DNA of 23,947 nucleotides from positions 1 through 23,947 of the forward strand of contig DASVGV010000127.1 of NCBI GenBank assembly GCA_036379355.1. The letters are read 5' to 3'. Position 1 is the first letter of the stretch. Each line of letters starts with the position of its first letter. The position numbers and the translations under genes are program-made. The stretch comes from CAJCIY01 sp036379355. GTDB taxonomy: Bacteria > Actinomycetota > Actinomycetes > Mycobacteriales > CAJCIY01. The notes below the pieces were generated by a model, which ran no database searches, was not told the DNA's origin, and was given only the letters and a program-made list of their open reading frames with translations. Positions 13,793 through 22,683 of this stretch are shown here, one piece after another.

Positions 13793-15238
13793 TCAGCTGG
13801 CCTTGGCGAGGGCCGTGACCAGCTCGCCCAGCTCGTCCTCGAGGAAGCCCGCCATGGCGTCCAGGTCGGGCACGAGCTCGCGGCAGGCGATCAGCCCGAA
13901 GTGCAGGTGGTCGCGGTAGCTCATCACCGTGATGTTGAGGCCTTGCCCGTCGGCGATCGCCGACAGCGGGTAGTACGCCAGCATCTCCGCGCCCGCGTAG
14001 TAGAGCGGCACGCTCGGGCCGGGCACGTTGGAGATGATCAGGTTGAACGGGTTGATGCGCTCGACGAGCCGCAGCCGCGCGGCCAGCCGGGCCGCCTGCC
14101 CGGCAAGGGCCGGCATCGCGAACTGGGTGATGTCCGACAGCAGGTCCGCGGGCAGCGCGCCGTGCTGCTCCTTGGCCGAGCGAGTGGCGACGGCGACGAG
14201 CCGCAGCCGCTCCAGCGGGTCGGCCTCGCCCGTCGGCAGGGCGGCGAGCATCGCGGACACCCGGTTGCCGAGGGTGCCCTTCTGGTCCTCCGTACGGACC
14301 GAGACGGGGATGGCGGCGACCAGTGGCGCGTCCGGCAGCGCGTCGTGGTGCAGCAGCCAGCGGCGCAGCGCCCCCGCGCAGAGCGCCATCACCACGTCGT
14401 TCACGGTGACTCCGGCGGACTGCTTGACCCGTTTGACCTCCGGCAGCGACACGTCGCAGAAGGCCCAGCGGCGGTGCGCGGTGATCGGCGCGTTCCACGG
14501 CGTGTGCGGCGCGCGCAGCTGCGGCCGCTCCAGCGTGGCCGACCGGCCGAGGCGCCGGTCGATGACGTCGTCGAGCAGGGGGATGCGGGGGCGGGCGGTC
14601 CCCCGCGCCAGGCCGGGGGCGGCGCGGACCAGGTCGAGGGACATCCGTACGGCCCGGGCCGGGTGCTGGGTCAGGGACAGCGCGCTGCGGGTGAGCAGGG
14701 TGACCGCGGACGGCACCGCCTCGGGCGGCGGGGGCGGCGCGGCGGCGGGCCTGTCGGGTTGGCGCGCGGTGTCCAGCAGCGCGGCCAGGATGTCCGAGCC
14801 CGACACCCCGTCGATGGCCGCGTGGTGCACCTTCGTGTAGACCGCCATCCGGCCGCCGGCCAGCCCGGAGATGAGGTACATCTCCCACAGCGGCCGGGCC
14901 CGGTCGAGCGGCCGGGCGTGCAGGCGGGCGGCCTGCTCGGCGAGCAGCGCATCGCTGCCGGGCGGCGGCAGCGCGATGGCTCGTACGTGGTACTCGATGT
15001 CGAAGTCCGGGTCCTCGATCCAGTACGGCTGGTCCAGGCCGAGCGGGACCGGGGCGAGCCGGCGGCGGAAGGGCGGGACGAGGTCGAGCCGCGACGCAAC
15101 CACGTCCGTGAGCCGCTCGAGGGTGAGCGGTCCGTCACCCGTGTCGGGGTCGATCACGCAGATGCTCGCGATGTGCCCGAACACCGTCGACGTCTCCATG
15201 GCGAGGAACGCGCCGTCCAGACCGGTCAGCTGTTGCAC
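13793..15238 (-). CDS. Wax ester synthase / diacylglycerol O-acyltransferase (WS/DGAT)
   Basis: A 481-residue bifunctional acyltransferase that transfers acyl groups from acyl-CoA to diacylglycerol or fatty alcohol, making storage triacylglycerol or wax esters. The active-site H-H-x-x-x-D-G motif is at residues 138-144 (V-H-H-A-A-I-D-G-V-S-G). The N-terminal Q-Q-L-T-G-L-D-G-A-F-L, P-F-R-R-R-L, the internal V-T-V-N-D-V-V-M and the C-terminal S-N-V-P-G-P are also family marks. The GTG at 15238 is chosen because it gives the family N-terminus and has AAGGAG 5 nt upstream; the in-frame GTG 14 codons earlier lacks both. The protein is cytoplasmic or membrane-associated. It is 78 bp after the GT39 gene and 49 bp before the carbonic anhydrase gene. 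Confidence 0.92.
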   Translation of the reverse strand: MQQLTGLDGAFLAMETSTVFGHIASICVIDPDTGDGPLTLERLTDVVASRLDLVPPFRRRLAPVPLGLDQPYWIEDPDFDIEYHVRAIALPPPGSDALLAEQAARLHARPLDRARPLWEMYLISGLAGGRMAVYTKVHHAAIDGVSGSDILAALLDTARQPDRPAAAPPPPPEAVPSAVTLLTRSALSLTQHPARAVRMSLDLVRAAPGLARGTARPRIPLLDDVIDRRLGRSATLERPQLRAPHTPWNAPITAHRRWAFCDVSLPEVKRVKQSAGVTVNDVVMALCAGALRRWLLHHDALPDAPLVAAIPVSVRTEDQKGTLGNRVSAMLAALPTGEADPLERLRLVAVATRSAKEQHGALPADLLSDITQFAMPALAGQAARLAARLRLVERINPFNLIISNVPGPSVPLYYAGAEMLAYYPLSAIADGQGLNITVMSYRDHLHFGLIACRELVPDLDAMAGFLEDELGELVTALAKAS

Positions 15239-15316
15239 GGGAACTCCTTCGCGCCAGCGGGAGATCAACGTACGCCGCAAAGCGAGGTGGATGCGGACCG
15301 ATCGGGGATGGTGGAC

Positions 15317-17539
15317 TCAGGGCTTGGGCAGTTGTCCGTCGGCCAGGGCGTGGGAGACGATCGGACCCCATTTCTCCAGGTACGCCAGGACGGACGGCGG
15401 CACGTGGGTCAGGGCAATCAGCTCGCTGACGTAGTTGGGGCCCAGGTCCTGGCGGGCGGTCGCGAGCGCGGCGGGATCGGTCGGGTCGGCCTTGAGAGCC
15501 ATCAGGGTTGCCGCGGGAAGTGTGAAGGCGGGGTACTGCGTCACGATCTGCTGGACGCGCACAGCGGCAGCTATCAGTTCTGCCTGACTGACCGTCGTCG
15601 GCGATGTGGAAGCAGGCGACGGCGGTGAGGTGGCGTGCGTCGGGGCCTTCGGGCTTCCGGAAGTGGGGGCGACGGTGCCGCAGAAGTAGGCGATGAACTG
15701 GTTGTTGTCCTTGTTGGGAACGGGACTGCAGTGCTGGGTGATCCAGATGAGGCGCGGGTCGGTTGCCTGCCGGGTCTGCAGGACGAGATGGAACGTCCCC
15801 GCGCGGATCATCGACTGGATCTGGGGCAGTGTCGGGGCGGGGTCGTCGCCTGCGTAGCCCCCGATGGGCAGCACTTCGCGGCCGCTGACGTAGATGAACG
15901 GGGCGGCGAGCGCCGACGTCTGGGCGGCCATCAGGTCTGGGGCGCCGTACTGCGCGTTCTCCAGGCTCGGGACGAGCGCGGCGGCCGGTTGGATCGTGTC
16001 GAGGAACGTGCGCGTGGACTGGTCGACGGAGTGTGACTCGAACGGGGTGTCGAAGGGGCCCAGGCGGTCGGCCGCCAGAGAGACCGAGGCCACCGCCGGC
16101 ACGAGCAACACCGCGATGAGCGCGGCGGCCATGCCGAGCAACGGGACCCCTGCCCCGCGCCTCCCGGCGATGGCGAGCGCGGCCGCCGTGGCCGCGCCGA
16201 CCCCGACGATGATCGTCACGGGCAGCAGCCAGCCCGGCAGACCCGTTCCGTGCGGGGGCAACAGCCACGTGGTGTAGCCGACCGTCAGCAACGCGAGGGC
16301 CGCCACGACCGCCGCCACCGTCACCGATCGCCGGCGACTCGGCGCGGCGGATAACCAGGCAGCCGCGACCGCGATGCCCGTGCCGATCAGTCCCGCCACT
16401 GCCGGGGACAAGGCGGCGGCGTAGTAGGAGTTGATCGACGAGTCGCCGCTGAGAACCACGAAGAAGACGACCAGCCAGACGCCCCACAGCAGCAGTCCGG
16501 CCCGCAAGGGGTCCTCCCGCGGCGCGCGCCTGCGGGCCAGCAGCCCGATCACCAGGGTGACGGCGGCCACCGGAATCAGCCATCCCGCGTCGCGTCCGTA
16601 CTCACCGCTCAGGAAGCGGTGCCATGACCCCGGGCCGGACAGGACGATGTGGATGCCGATGGCCTGGTTCAGGAGCTGGTTCGGGGAGACCTGATGCAGC
16701 CGGCCGAAGCCGTTGTACACGAACACCTGATGAAACAGCGAGTTGTCGGTGCTGCCGTCCACATAGGGCCGCCCGGACGCCGGTAGCAGGCTCACCAGGC
16801 TCATCCAGCTCAGCGACACAATCGCCGTGACGCCGGCCAGAGCAGCAAGGTGGGCGGCGCGCCGCCGGATGGACCGAGGACCACACAGCAGGTAGGCCGC
16901 ACCGAGTGCGGGGAGCACGAGCCAGGACTCGATCATCTTCGCCTGGAAGGCCAGCCCGACCCACACGCCTGCCCACACGACATGGCGAGTCCGTCCGGTC
17001 AGCAGCGCGGACACCGTCGCGTTCGCGGCCGCAACGAGGAGCAGGACCATCAACGTGTCCGAGATGTTGCCCCGGTTCAGGGCCACCGTCGCCGGCGACA
17101 GCGCCAGCACGGCAGCGGCTGCGCCAGCCGCCATCGGCCCGGCCAGCCGCCTGACCGCTCGGAACAGCACCAGGACGGTGATCACCCCTTCGGCCACCTG
17201 GGGCGCCACGATGGCTCCAGCGGAGAAGCCGAACAGCCGGGCTGAAAGGGCCTGGACCCAGAACGCGCCAGGCAGCTTGTCGAGGCTCACCGTGCCGCGA
17301 GGGTCCAAGGCGGCGAAGAAGAAGTCGTGCCAGCTCAGGGACATGCTCCGCACGCCCGCCGCGTAGTAGATCTCCAGATTTCCGGTGGCACGCCACCCGT
17401 AGAGCACTCCCGCAACGATCGCCGTCACCAGCAGCCCGAGCCGCACCCACCGCGACTGGTCCTCGGGCAACAGCCAGCGACCCGGGACCCGCCCGGCCCG
17501 CACCCACGACCCACGCGCGGCACCCTGGGCGCCGACCAT
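15317..17539 (-). CDS. GT39-type membrane glycosyltransferase with extra C-terminal domain
   Basis: A 740-residue integral membrane protein related to ArnT/PMT glycosyltransferases, which move a sugar from a polyprenyl-phosphate donor to an acceptor outside the membrane. About 13 hydrophobic segments are visible between residues 30 and 500. The first outer loop has the family pattern F-A-A-L-D-P-R-G-T-V-S-L-D-K-L-P-G-A-F-W. A YkcA/YkcB-like soluble region follows (I-Y-V-S-G-R-E-V-L-P-I-G-G-Y-A-G-D-D-P-A-P-T). After it come a Ser/Thr/Pro linker (626-649) and about 90 more residues (650-740) that the core enzyme does not need. The ATG has TAGCAT 6 nt upstream. It may be the first gene of the run to gltA. 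Acceptor and sugar are unknown. Confidence 0.87.
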   Translation of the reverse strand: MVGAQGAARGSWVRAGRVPGRWLLPEDQSRWVRLGLLVTAIVAGVLYGWRATGNLEIYYAAGVRSMSLSWHDFFFAALDPRGTVSLDKLPGAFWVQALSARLFGFSAGAIVAPQVAEGVITVLVLFRAVRRLAGPMAAGAAAAVLALSPATVALNRGNISDTLMVLLLVAAANATVSALLTGRTRHVVWAGVWVGLAFQAKMIESWLVLPALGAAYLLCGPRSIRRRAAHLAALAGVTAIVSLSWMSLVSLLPASGRPYVDGSTDNSLFHQVFVYNGFGRLHQVSPNQLLNQAIGIHIVLSGPGSWHRFLSGEYGRDAGWLIPVAAVTLVIGLLARRRAPREDPLRAGLLLWGVWLVVFFVVLSGDSSINSYYAAALSPAVAGLIGTGIAVAAAWLSAAPSRRRSVTVAAVVAALALLTVGYTTWLLPPHGTGLPGWLLPVTIIVGVGAATAAALAIAGRRGAGVPLLGMAAALIAVLLVPAVASVSLAADRLGPFDTPFESHSVDQSTRTFLDTIQPAAALVPSLENAQYGAPDLMAAQTSALAAPFIYVSGREVLPIGGYAGDDPAPTLPQIQSMIRAGTFHLVLQTRQATDPRLIWITQHCSPVPNKDNNQFIAYFCGTVAPTSGSPKAPTHATSPPSPASTSPTTVSQAELIAAAVRVQQIVTQYPAFTLPAATLMALKADPTDPAALATARQDLGPNYVSELIALTHVPPSVLAYLEKWGPIVSHALADGQLPKP

Positions 17540-17545
17540 GCCGCG

Positions 17546-17551
17546 ATGCTA
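17546..17551 (-). promoter_or_regulatory. -10 element (TAGCAT), leaderless promoter of the GT39 gene
   Basis: On the minus strand TAGCAT is followed by 6 nt (CGCGGC) and the ATG at 17539. It is the best match to the TATAAT consensus among the leaderless sites in the window. It would drive the glycosyltransferase and perhaps the following WS/DGAT, carbonic anhydrase, Rrf2 and gltA genes. Confidence 0.6.
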
Positions 17552-17638
17552 GCCAGATCCCGCCCTCGCTAGCCCCGTTTCATGACGGGCCGGGTCCGTC
17601 TCGATCCTGACAGCCATGTCGCCGTCGCGGCCGGGGCG

Positions 17639-17644
17639 CATAGT
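17639..17644 (+). promoter_or_regulatory. Candidate -10 (CATAGT) of the flavoprotein gene
   Basis: CATAGT lies 31 nt before the ATG at 17676. A start near 17651 would give a leader of about 25 nt containing GGGAG (17663-17667). CTGACA at 17607-17612 is too far away to act as its -35. This is weaker than the leaderless sites. Confidence 0.35.
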
Positions 17645-17675
17645 GCGAGGGGCCGAGGAGACGGGAGCTGTCGTC

Positions 17676-18671
17676 ATGCTGCATACGGACCTGTGCGACC
17701 GCGTCGGGGTCGCGCTGCCGATCTGGAACGCGGGGATGGGCGGGGGGCTCGCCGGCGTCGACCTCGCCACGGCCGTCGCGGAGGCAGGCGGCCTGGGCGT
17801 CCTCGGCTTGGGCGGGCTGCCGGAACCCCTGGTACGAGAGCACATCCGGCAGCTGCGGGCGCGCACCGACCGGCCGTTCGGCGTCAACCTGATCATGCCG
17901 CTGATGGACGACGAGACCGTGCAGTGCTGCTTCGACGAGCGGGTGCCGGTGCTCGTCCTGTTCTGGGGCGACCCGGCCCCGTACGTGGAGCGCGCACACG
18001 CCGCGGGCACGCTGCTGGTCGTCCAGGTCGGTTCGGCGGAGCAGGCGCGGCAGGCCGCCGCGGCCGGCGTCGACGCGGTGATGATCCAGGGCCTGGAGGC
18101 GGGCGGTCACAACCGCGGGACGGCGCCGCTCGCGACCGTGCTGCCCGAGGTCGTCGACGCCGTCGCGCCGGTTCCGGTCGTCGCCGCCGGCGGCATCGCC
18201 GACGGCCAGGGCGTCGCCAGCGCCCTGGCCCAGGGTGCGCAGGCCGTCTCGCTCGGCACCCGTTTCCTCGCGAGCGACGAGTCGCTCGCGCTCGACGCCT
18301 ACAAGCAGCGCATCGTGCAGGCGACGCCGGAGGACACCCTGCTCACCACGCTGTTCGACGTCGGCTGGCCGGACGCGCCCCACCGGGTGCTGCGCAACGC
18401 GACCGTGACGGCGTGGGAGGAGGCAGGGTCGCCGCCACCCGGGGAACGTCCCGGCGAGGGCGACACGGTGGGGACGATGGCGCTGGCCGGCGCGCGGGTG
18501 CCGCTGCCGCGCTACTCGATCTCGATGCCGACGGTCGGGTTCGAGGGCGACCTCGAGGACCAGGTGCTCTACTGCGGCGAGTCGTGCGCGGCGATCCATG
18601 ACGTCCGGCCGGCCGCGGACATCGTGCGCGACCTGGTCCGCGACGCGGAGGCGGCGGGAGCCACCGCTTAG
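17676..18671 (+). CDS. Nitronate monooxygenase / 2-nitropropane dioxygenase-type flavoprotein
   Basis: A 331-residue FMN-dependent TIM-barrel enzyme of the NAD(P)H-flavin/nitronate monooxygenase family. Members oxidise alkyl nitronates or act as quinone or enoyl reductases. Visible are the N-terminal P-I-W-N-A-G-M-G-G (15-23), F-G-V-N-L-I-M-P, the M-I-Q-G-L-E-A-G-G-H-N-R-G block with the family histidine His145, and the phosphate-binding strands V-V-A-A-G-G-I-A-D-G and A-V-S-L-G-T-R-F-L-A-S. The ATG at 17676 (GGGAG 8 nt upstream) gives a normal N-terminus; an in-frame ATG 20 codons earlier adds residues unlike the family. The stop codon overlaps the gdhA stop on the other strand. The physiological substrate cannot be told. 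Confidence 0.87.
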   Translation: MLHTDLCDRVGVALPIWNAGMGGGLAGVDLATAVAEAGGLGVLGLGGLPEPLVREHIRQLRARTDRPFGVNLIMPLMDDETVQCCFDERVPVLVLFWGDPAPYVERAHAAGTLLVVQVGSAEQARQAAAAGVDAVMIQGLEAGGHNRGTAPLATVLPEVVDAVAPVPVVAAGGIADGQGVASALAQGAQAVSLGTRFLASDESLALDAYKQRIVQATPEDTLLTTLFDVGWPDAPHRVLRNATVTAWEEAGSPPPGERPGEGDTVGTMALAGARVPLPRYSISMPTVGFEGDLEDQVLYCGESCAAIHDVRPAADIVRDLVRDAEAAGATA

Positions 18672-20017
18672 ACGAGGCCCTGGGCGTTCATGGCCTCGGC
18701 GACCCGCCGGAACCCGCTGATGTTCGCGCCGAGGACCAGGTCACCGGGAGCGCCGAACTCGTCGGCGGCCGCGTGGCAGCGGGCGTGGATGTCGCGCATG
18801 ATCTGCGCCAGCCGTGCCTCGGTGTGGTCGAAGTCCCAGCTGTCGCGGGACGCGTTCTGCTGCATCTCCAGGGCGGAGGTGGCGACGCCGCCCGCGTTCG
18901 CCGCCTTGCCGGGGCCGAAGCCGACTCCGGCGTCCCGGAACGCCTGCACCGCAGCAGGAGTGGACGGCATGTTCGCGCCCTCGACGACCGCCAGGCAGCC
19001 GCCGCGGACCAGCGCGGCCGCCGCCCCCCCGTCCAGCTCGTTCTGGGTCGCGCACGGCATCGCGACCTGGCACGGCACGTCCCACACGCTGCCGCCCTCG
19101 ACGTACCGCGCCGAGCCGACCCGGTCGGCGTACGCGCTGATGCGGGCCCGCTCGACCTCCTTGACCTCCTTGAGGACGTCGAGGTCCAGGCCCTTCTCGT
19201 CGACCACGTAACCGCCCGAGTCCGAGCAGGTGACGGCCCGGCCGCCGAGCTGCGCGACCTTCTCGGCCGCGTAGATCGCGACGTTGCCCGCCCCGGAGAT
19301 CACCACGTCCTTGCCGTCCAGGGACTCGCCCCGGGAGGCGAGCATCTCCTGGGCGAAGTACGCCGCGCCGTATCCGGTCGCCTCGGTACGGACCAGGGCC
19401 CCGCCGTACGACAGGCCCTTGCCGGTGAGCACGCCGGCCTCGAAGCGGTTCGTGATCCGCTTGTACTGGCCGAACAGGTAGCCGATCTCGCGCGCGCCGA
19501 CGCCGATGTCGCCGGCGGGGACGTCGGTGTGCTCGCCGAGGTGCCGGTAGAGCTCGGTCATGAACGACTGGCAGAACCGCATGACCTCCGCGTCGGACCG
19601 GCCCTTCGGGTCGAAGTCGGCGCCGCCCTTGCCGCCGCCGATCGGCATGCCGGTCAGCGCGTTCTTGAACGTCTGCTCGAAGCCGAGGAACTTGACGATG
19701 CCGAGGTCGACCGACGGGTGGAACCGCAGCCCGCCCTTGTACGGCCCGAGCGCCGAGCTGAACTCCACCCGGAACCCACGGTTGACGTGGATCTCGCCGT
19801 CGTCGTCCTGCCACGGCACCCGGAAGATGATCTGACGTTCGGGCTCGCAGATCCGCTCGATGGTCTTGAGCCGTGAGGCCTCGGTGCCGCGGACGAGCAG
19901 CTCGCCGAGGGAGTCGAGCACCTCCCGGACGGCCTGGTGGAACTCCTCCTGCGCCGGGTTTCGGCGGACGATCTCGGCATAGATCTGCGCCACGGTCGGG
20001 TTCGCACCCTCGCTCAC
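18668..20017 (-). CDS. gdhA: NADP-type glutamate dehydrogenase
   Basis: A 449-residue enzyme of the hexameric 50-kDa class, which makes glutamate from 2-oxoglutarate and ammonium with NADPH. Visible are G-P-Y-K-G-G-L-R-F-H-P (91-101), the active-site block L-T-G-M-P-I-G-G-G-K-G-G-A-D-F-D-P-K-G (121-139, Lys130), the P-A-G-D-I-G-V-G-A-R-E-I-G-Y segment, and the dinucleotide loop S-G-A-G-N-V-A-I-Y-A. Length and sequence match E. coli GdhA closely, not the large NAD-type enzyme. The GTG start has AAGGGA 8 nt upstream; further upstream codons are antisense to nothing but lack the family N-terminus. It follows the sulfatase gene by 40 bp on the same strand. Confidence 0.94.
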   Translation of the reverse strand: MSEGANPTVAQIYAEIVRRNPAQEEFHQAVREVLDSLGELLVRGTEASRLKTIERICEPERQIIFRVPWQDDDGEIHVNRGFRVEFSSALGPYKGGLRFHPSVDLGIVKFLGFEQTFKNALTGMPIGGGKGGADFDPKGRSDAEVMRFCQSFMTELYRHLGEHTDVPAGDIGVGAREIGYLFGQYKRITNRFEAGVLTGKGLSYGGALVRTEATGYGAAYFAQEMLASRGESLDGKDVVISGAGNVAIYAAEKVAQLGGRAVTCSDSGGYVVDEKGLDLDVLKEVKEVERARISAYADRVGSARYVEGGSVWDVPCQVAMPCATQNELDGGAAAALVRGGCLAVVEGANMPSTPAAVQAFRDAGVGFGPGKAANAGGVATSALEMQQNASRDSWDFDHTEARLAQIMRDIHARCHAAADEFGAPGDLVLGANISGFRRVAEAMNAQGLV

Positions 20018-20057
20018 TGCGTCGGTCCCTTCACGCTGGTACGGGCGCGGACTGCCG

Positions 20058-21620
20058 TCACCCGACCCCCAAGCGTGCCAGTTGCTCCGCGGGCGCCTCG
20101 ACCTCGTCCAGCGCGGCCCGCAGCGCGTCGAGGGCCTCGGCCTCCGCGCGGGTGCCGGAGAGGTTGTGCGCCGCGGCCGGATCCTCACCGAGGTCGTAGA
20201 GGTGGTGGTCGTCGGGCGGGGTGCCGATCCCCCAGAACGGCAGCATGTCCCCCGGGGCGAACGGCTGGCGGATCACCGGCACGTCCGAGCCCGGCGGGTA
20301 CGCGAGGGCGGCCCGCCGGTCGGGCCGCGGCAGCGTCACCTGCGGCATCGCATGGATCGGCATCGTCGACCACCGGTTCGACCACATGGCGAGCGGGAAG
20401 TTGTCGCCGCTCGGGGCGCGGGCGTACATCCGGTCGCGGTCGACGACCTGCACGTGCCGCCCCCAGATGCCGGTCAGCAGCCGCTCCCGTACCGACTGGG
20501 CGGCGCCGGACAGCAGCGGGACGAGGGACCGGCCGTGGGTGCGGTGGTCGCCACCCGCGACGCCGAACACGTCGCACAGCGTGGCGTGGATGTCGACGCT
20601 GGTGGTGAGGGCGTCGACCGTCCGCGCGGCCGCGCCGGGCCACGCGACCAGCAGCGGGATGTGCCCCATCTCCGGGAAGACCGGCACTCCCGGCTTGCCG
20701 AAGTAGTCGCGCTCGCCGAGGTAGTGGCCGTGGTCGGTGCACAACACCACGGCGGTGTCCGACCAGCGGTCGTCGCGATCCATGACGTCCAGCAGCCGGC
20801 CCAGCCAGTGGTCGACGAACGACAGCTTCGACCCGTACGCCGCGCGGATGTGCCGTGCCTGCCGCTCGGTGAGCACGCCGCCGGCGATCGTGTCGGTGCT
20901 GTACGGCGGCCAGATGAGGCGCGGGCCCTCCCAGTCGGGGTCGTACCGGCTCGCCCACGGCTCGGGGGTGTCGAACGGCTCGTGCGGGTCGAACTCGTCG
21001 ACGAACAGCAGGAACCGGTCGGCGGCCGGCGCGGCGCCCTCGAGCCACTCGGTCGCGGCACGCATCGTCCGGGCGCCGGGGAAGTCCTCCTCGTCGCGGA
21101 ACCAGGTGCGCGACGTGTCGTAGTGGCGGGTGTGCGGCGAGGGCTCGGCCGGCAGCGCCGGGGCGCCGGTCCACGACGGGTCGGGCCGGGTCCGCCACGG
21201 GTCGTCCTCGTGGCCGCGCTGGTAGTCCCAGGCGCTGAAGTCGGTGTGGTAGTTCTCGCCGCCGGTCTCGAACAGGTGCGGGTGGTCGGACACGAGCTTG
21301 GTGGTGACCCCGGCGAGCAGCAGCGACCGCACGACCGACTGCTCCCAGACCTCGATCGACCCCCACGGCCGCCACAGGAAGTCCAGCGCGCCGACGAGGA
21401 TGTCGTGCCGCGCGGGCATGCACGGCAGGGACCCGGCGTAGTGCCGGTCGAACCGGACCGACCGGGCGGCCAGCCGGTCCAGGTTGGGGGTCTCGAACTC
21501 GCCGCCGCCGTACGCGCCGAGCATCCGCCGGTTGAGGCTGTCGAGCAGGATGACGATCACGTTGCGCGGCAGGGCCGCGGGGGTTTCGCGCGGCTGCGCC
21601 GCCGGCTCGCTGGAGGTCAC
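20058..21620 (-). CDS. Sulfatase (formylglycine-dependent, alkaline phosphatase superfamily)
   Basis: A 520-residue sulfatase-type hydrolase. The metal-binding start V-I-V-I-L-L-D-S-L-N-R (21-31) and the activation motif C-M-P-A-R (67-71) identify it: Cys67 would be converted to formylglycine by a separate FGE enzyme. Further marks are E-F-D-P-H-E-P-F-D, and T-D-H-G-H-Y-L-G-E-R with the metal ligands Asp-His, then G-K-P-G. There is no signal peptide or membrane segment, so it looks cytoplasmic. The GTG start overlaps the epimerase TGA as GTGA. The natural ester may be a sulfate, phosphonate or phosphate ester; the family does not separate these by eye. Related C-x-P-x-R enzymes include phosphonate monoester hydrolases. 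A gdhA gene follows at 40 bp. Confidence 0.88.
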   Translation of the reverse strand: MTSSEPAAQPRETPAALPRNVIVILLDSLNRRMLGAYGGGEFETPNLDRLAARSVRFDRHYAGSLPCMPARHDILVGALDFLWRPWGSIEVWEQSVVRSLLLAGVTTKLVSDHPHLFETGGENYHTDFSAWDYQRGHEDDPWRTRPDPSWTGAPALPAEPSPHTRHYDTSRTWFRDEEDFPGARTMRAATEWLEGAAPAADRFLLFVDEFDPHEPFDTPEPWASRYDPDWEGPRLIWPPYSTDTIAGGVLTERQARHIRAAYGSKLSFVDHWLGRLLDVMDRDDRWSDTAVVLCTDHGHYLGERDYFGKPGVPVFPEMGHIPLLVAWPGAAARTVDALTTSVDIHATLCDVFGVAGGDHRTHGRSLVPLLSGAAQSVRERLLTGIWGRHVQVVDRDRMYARAPSGDNFPLAMWSNRWSTMPIHAMPQVTLPRPDRRAALAYPPGSDVPVIRQPFAPGDMLPFWGIGTPPDDHHLYDLGEDPAAAHNLSGTRAEAEALDALRAALDEVEAPAEQLARLGVG

Positions 21621-22654
21621 GGCAGAGTGTCGCGCAGCGCCTCCAGCGACGAGTAGCGGGGGGTCCAGCCGAGCAGCCGCTCGGCGCGGGACGTGTCCAT
21701 GATCGCGGGGTGGCTGAGCGCCTCGGCCCACTCGGCCGCCGGCGGCAGGAACGGGAGCGACGCGAACGCGCGGGCCGCGAGACGCACGGGCGCACCCGGC
21801 AGCGGTACGGGGAACAGGCCGACCTCGCGGGCGATCTCGGCCACCGAGACCGAGCCGGCGCCGCTGATGTTGTACGCACCGGGCGGGCCGGCGCCGACGG
21901 CGCACAGCAGCAGCGCCTGGCCGACGTCGTCCTCGTGCACGAACTGCAGCCGGACCGGCGGCACCGGCACCGGCGGGTGCAGCGGGGCGCGCCGCAGCAG
22001 CGCGGCCGCGCGGCGACCGGCGGGCGCCAGGGCGGTCAGCGGGCCGAGCGCCCGGGGCAGCATCTGCTTCGCGCCGACGGCGTGGGGTCCGAGCACGACC
22101 GGCGGCCGCAGCAGGTAGAGGTCGATCTCGCGGTGCGCGTTCGCCTCCACCGCGAGCAGGTGCTCGAGCTCGGCCTTCTCCTGCGCGTAGAACAGGTGCG
22201 CGGCCGGGCGTACCGGCCAGTCCTCGGTCATGCCGACCGGGTTGTCGGCGTGGAACCCGTACGCCGCGACCGACGAGGCGTAGACGAAGCGGCGCGCGCC
22301 CGCGTCGGCCGCGGCGCGGAACGCGTTCAGCGTGCCCTCGACGTTGATGGCCCGGATCTCCTCGCGGCTCGCGGTGCCGGTGATGAGGAACGCGAGGTGG
22401 ACGACGACGTCGACCCCCGCGAACGCCTCGCGGAGGGCGGCCGGGTCGCGGACGTCTCCCTGGCGGTAGGCCATCGACGTCCAGCCCGCGGCGGCGGGGT
22501 CGAAGGGGCGGCGGGCGATGCCGACGGTGCGGGCGATGCGCGGGTCGGCCTCGAGCAGCGGGAGCAGGCCGGCACCGAACGTGCCGGTGGGGCCGGTGAC
22601 GGCGACGACCAGCCCGGACTCGGCTGTGGCCACGGCTCTTCGTACACGGCGCAT
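21617..22654 (-). CDS. NAD-dependent epimerase/dehydratase (extended SDR)
   Basis: A 345-residue extended short-chain dehydrogenase. The nucleotide loop is V-A-V-T-G-P-T-G-T-F-G (Gly21, Gly24, Gly27); V-D-V-V-V-H-L-A-F, Y-A-S-S-V-A-A-Y-G and the catalytic pair Tyr156/Lys160 in L-F-Y-A-Q-E-K follow. The C-terminal substrate part has L-Q-F-V-H-E-D-D-V and Y-N-I-S-G-A-G-S-V-S-V. It likely acts on a nucleotide sugar or a related hydroxylated substrate. The ATG at 22654 is taken, but GTG codons at 22645 and 22633 are also possible; none has a clear ribosome site or -10. Its stop overlaps the sulfatase start by 4 bases. It is divergent from the zincin gene at 41 bp. Confidence 0.85.
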   Translation of the reverse strand: MRRVRRAVATAESGLVVAVTGPTGTFGAGLLPLLEADPRIARTVGIARRPFDPAAAGWTSMAYRQGDVRDPAALREAFAGVDVVVHLAFLITGTASREEIRAINVEGTLNAFRAAADAGARRFVYASSVAAYGFHADNPVGMTEDWPVRPAAHLFYAQEKAELEHLLAVEANAHREIDLYLLRPPVVLGPHAVGAKQMLPRALGPLTALAPAGRRAAALLRRAPLHPPVPVPPVRLQFVHEDDVGQALLLCAVGAGPPGAYNISGAGSVSVAEIAREVGLFPVPLPGAPVRLAARAFASLPFLPPAAEWAEALSHPAIMDTSRAERLLGWTPRYSSLEALRDTLP

Positions 22655-22683
22655 CCGCGGGGCACAAGGACGGCGGCCGCGGC

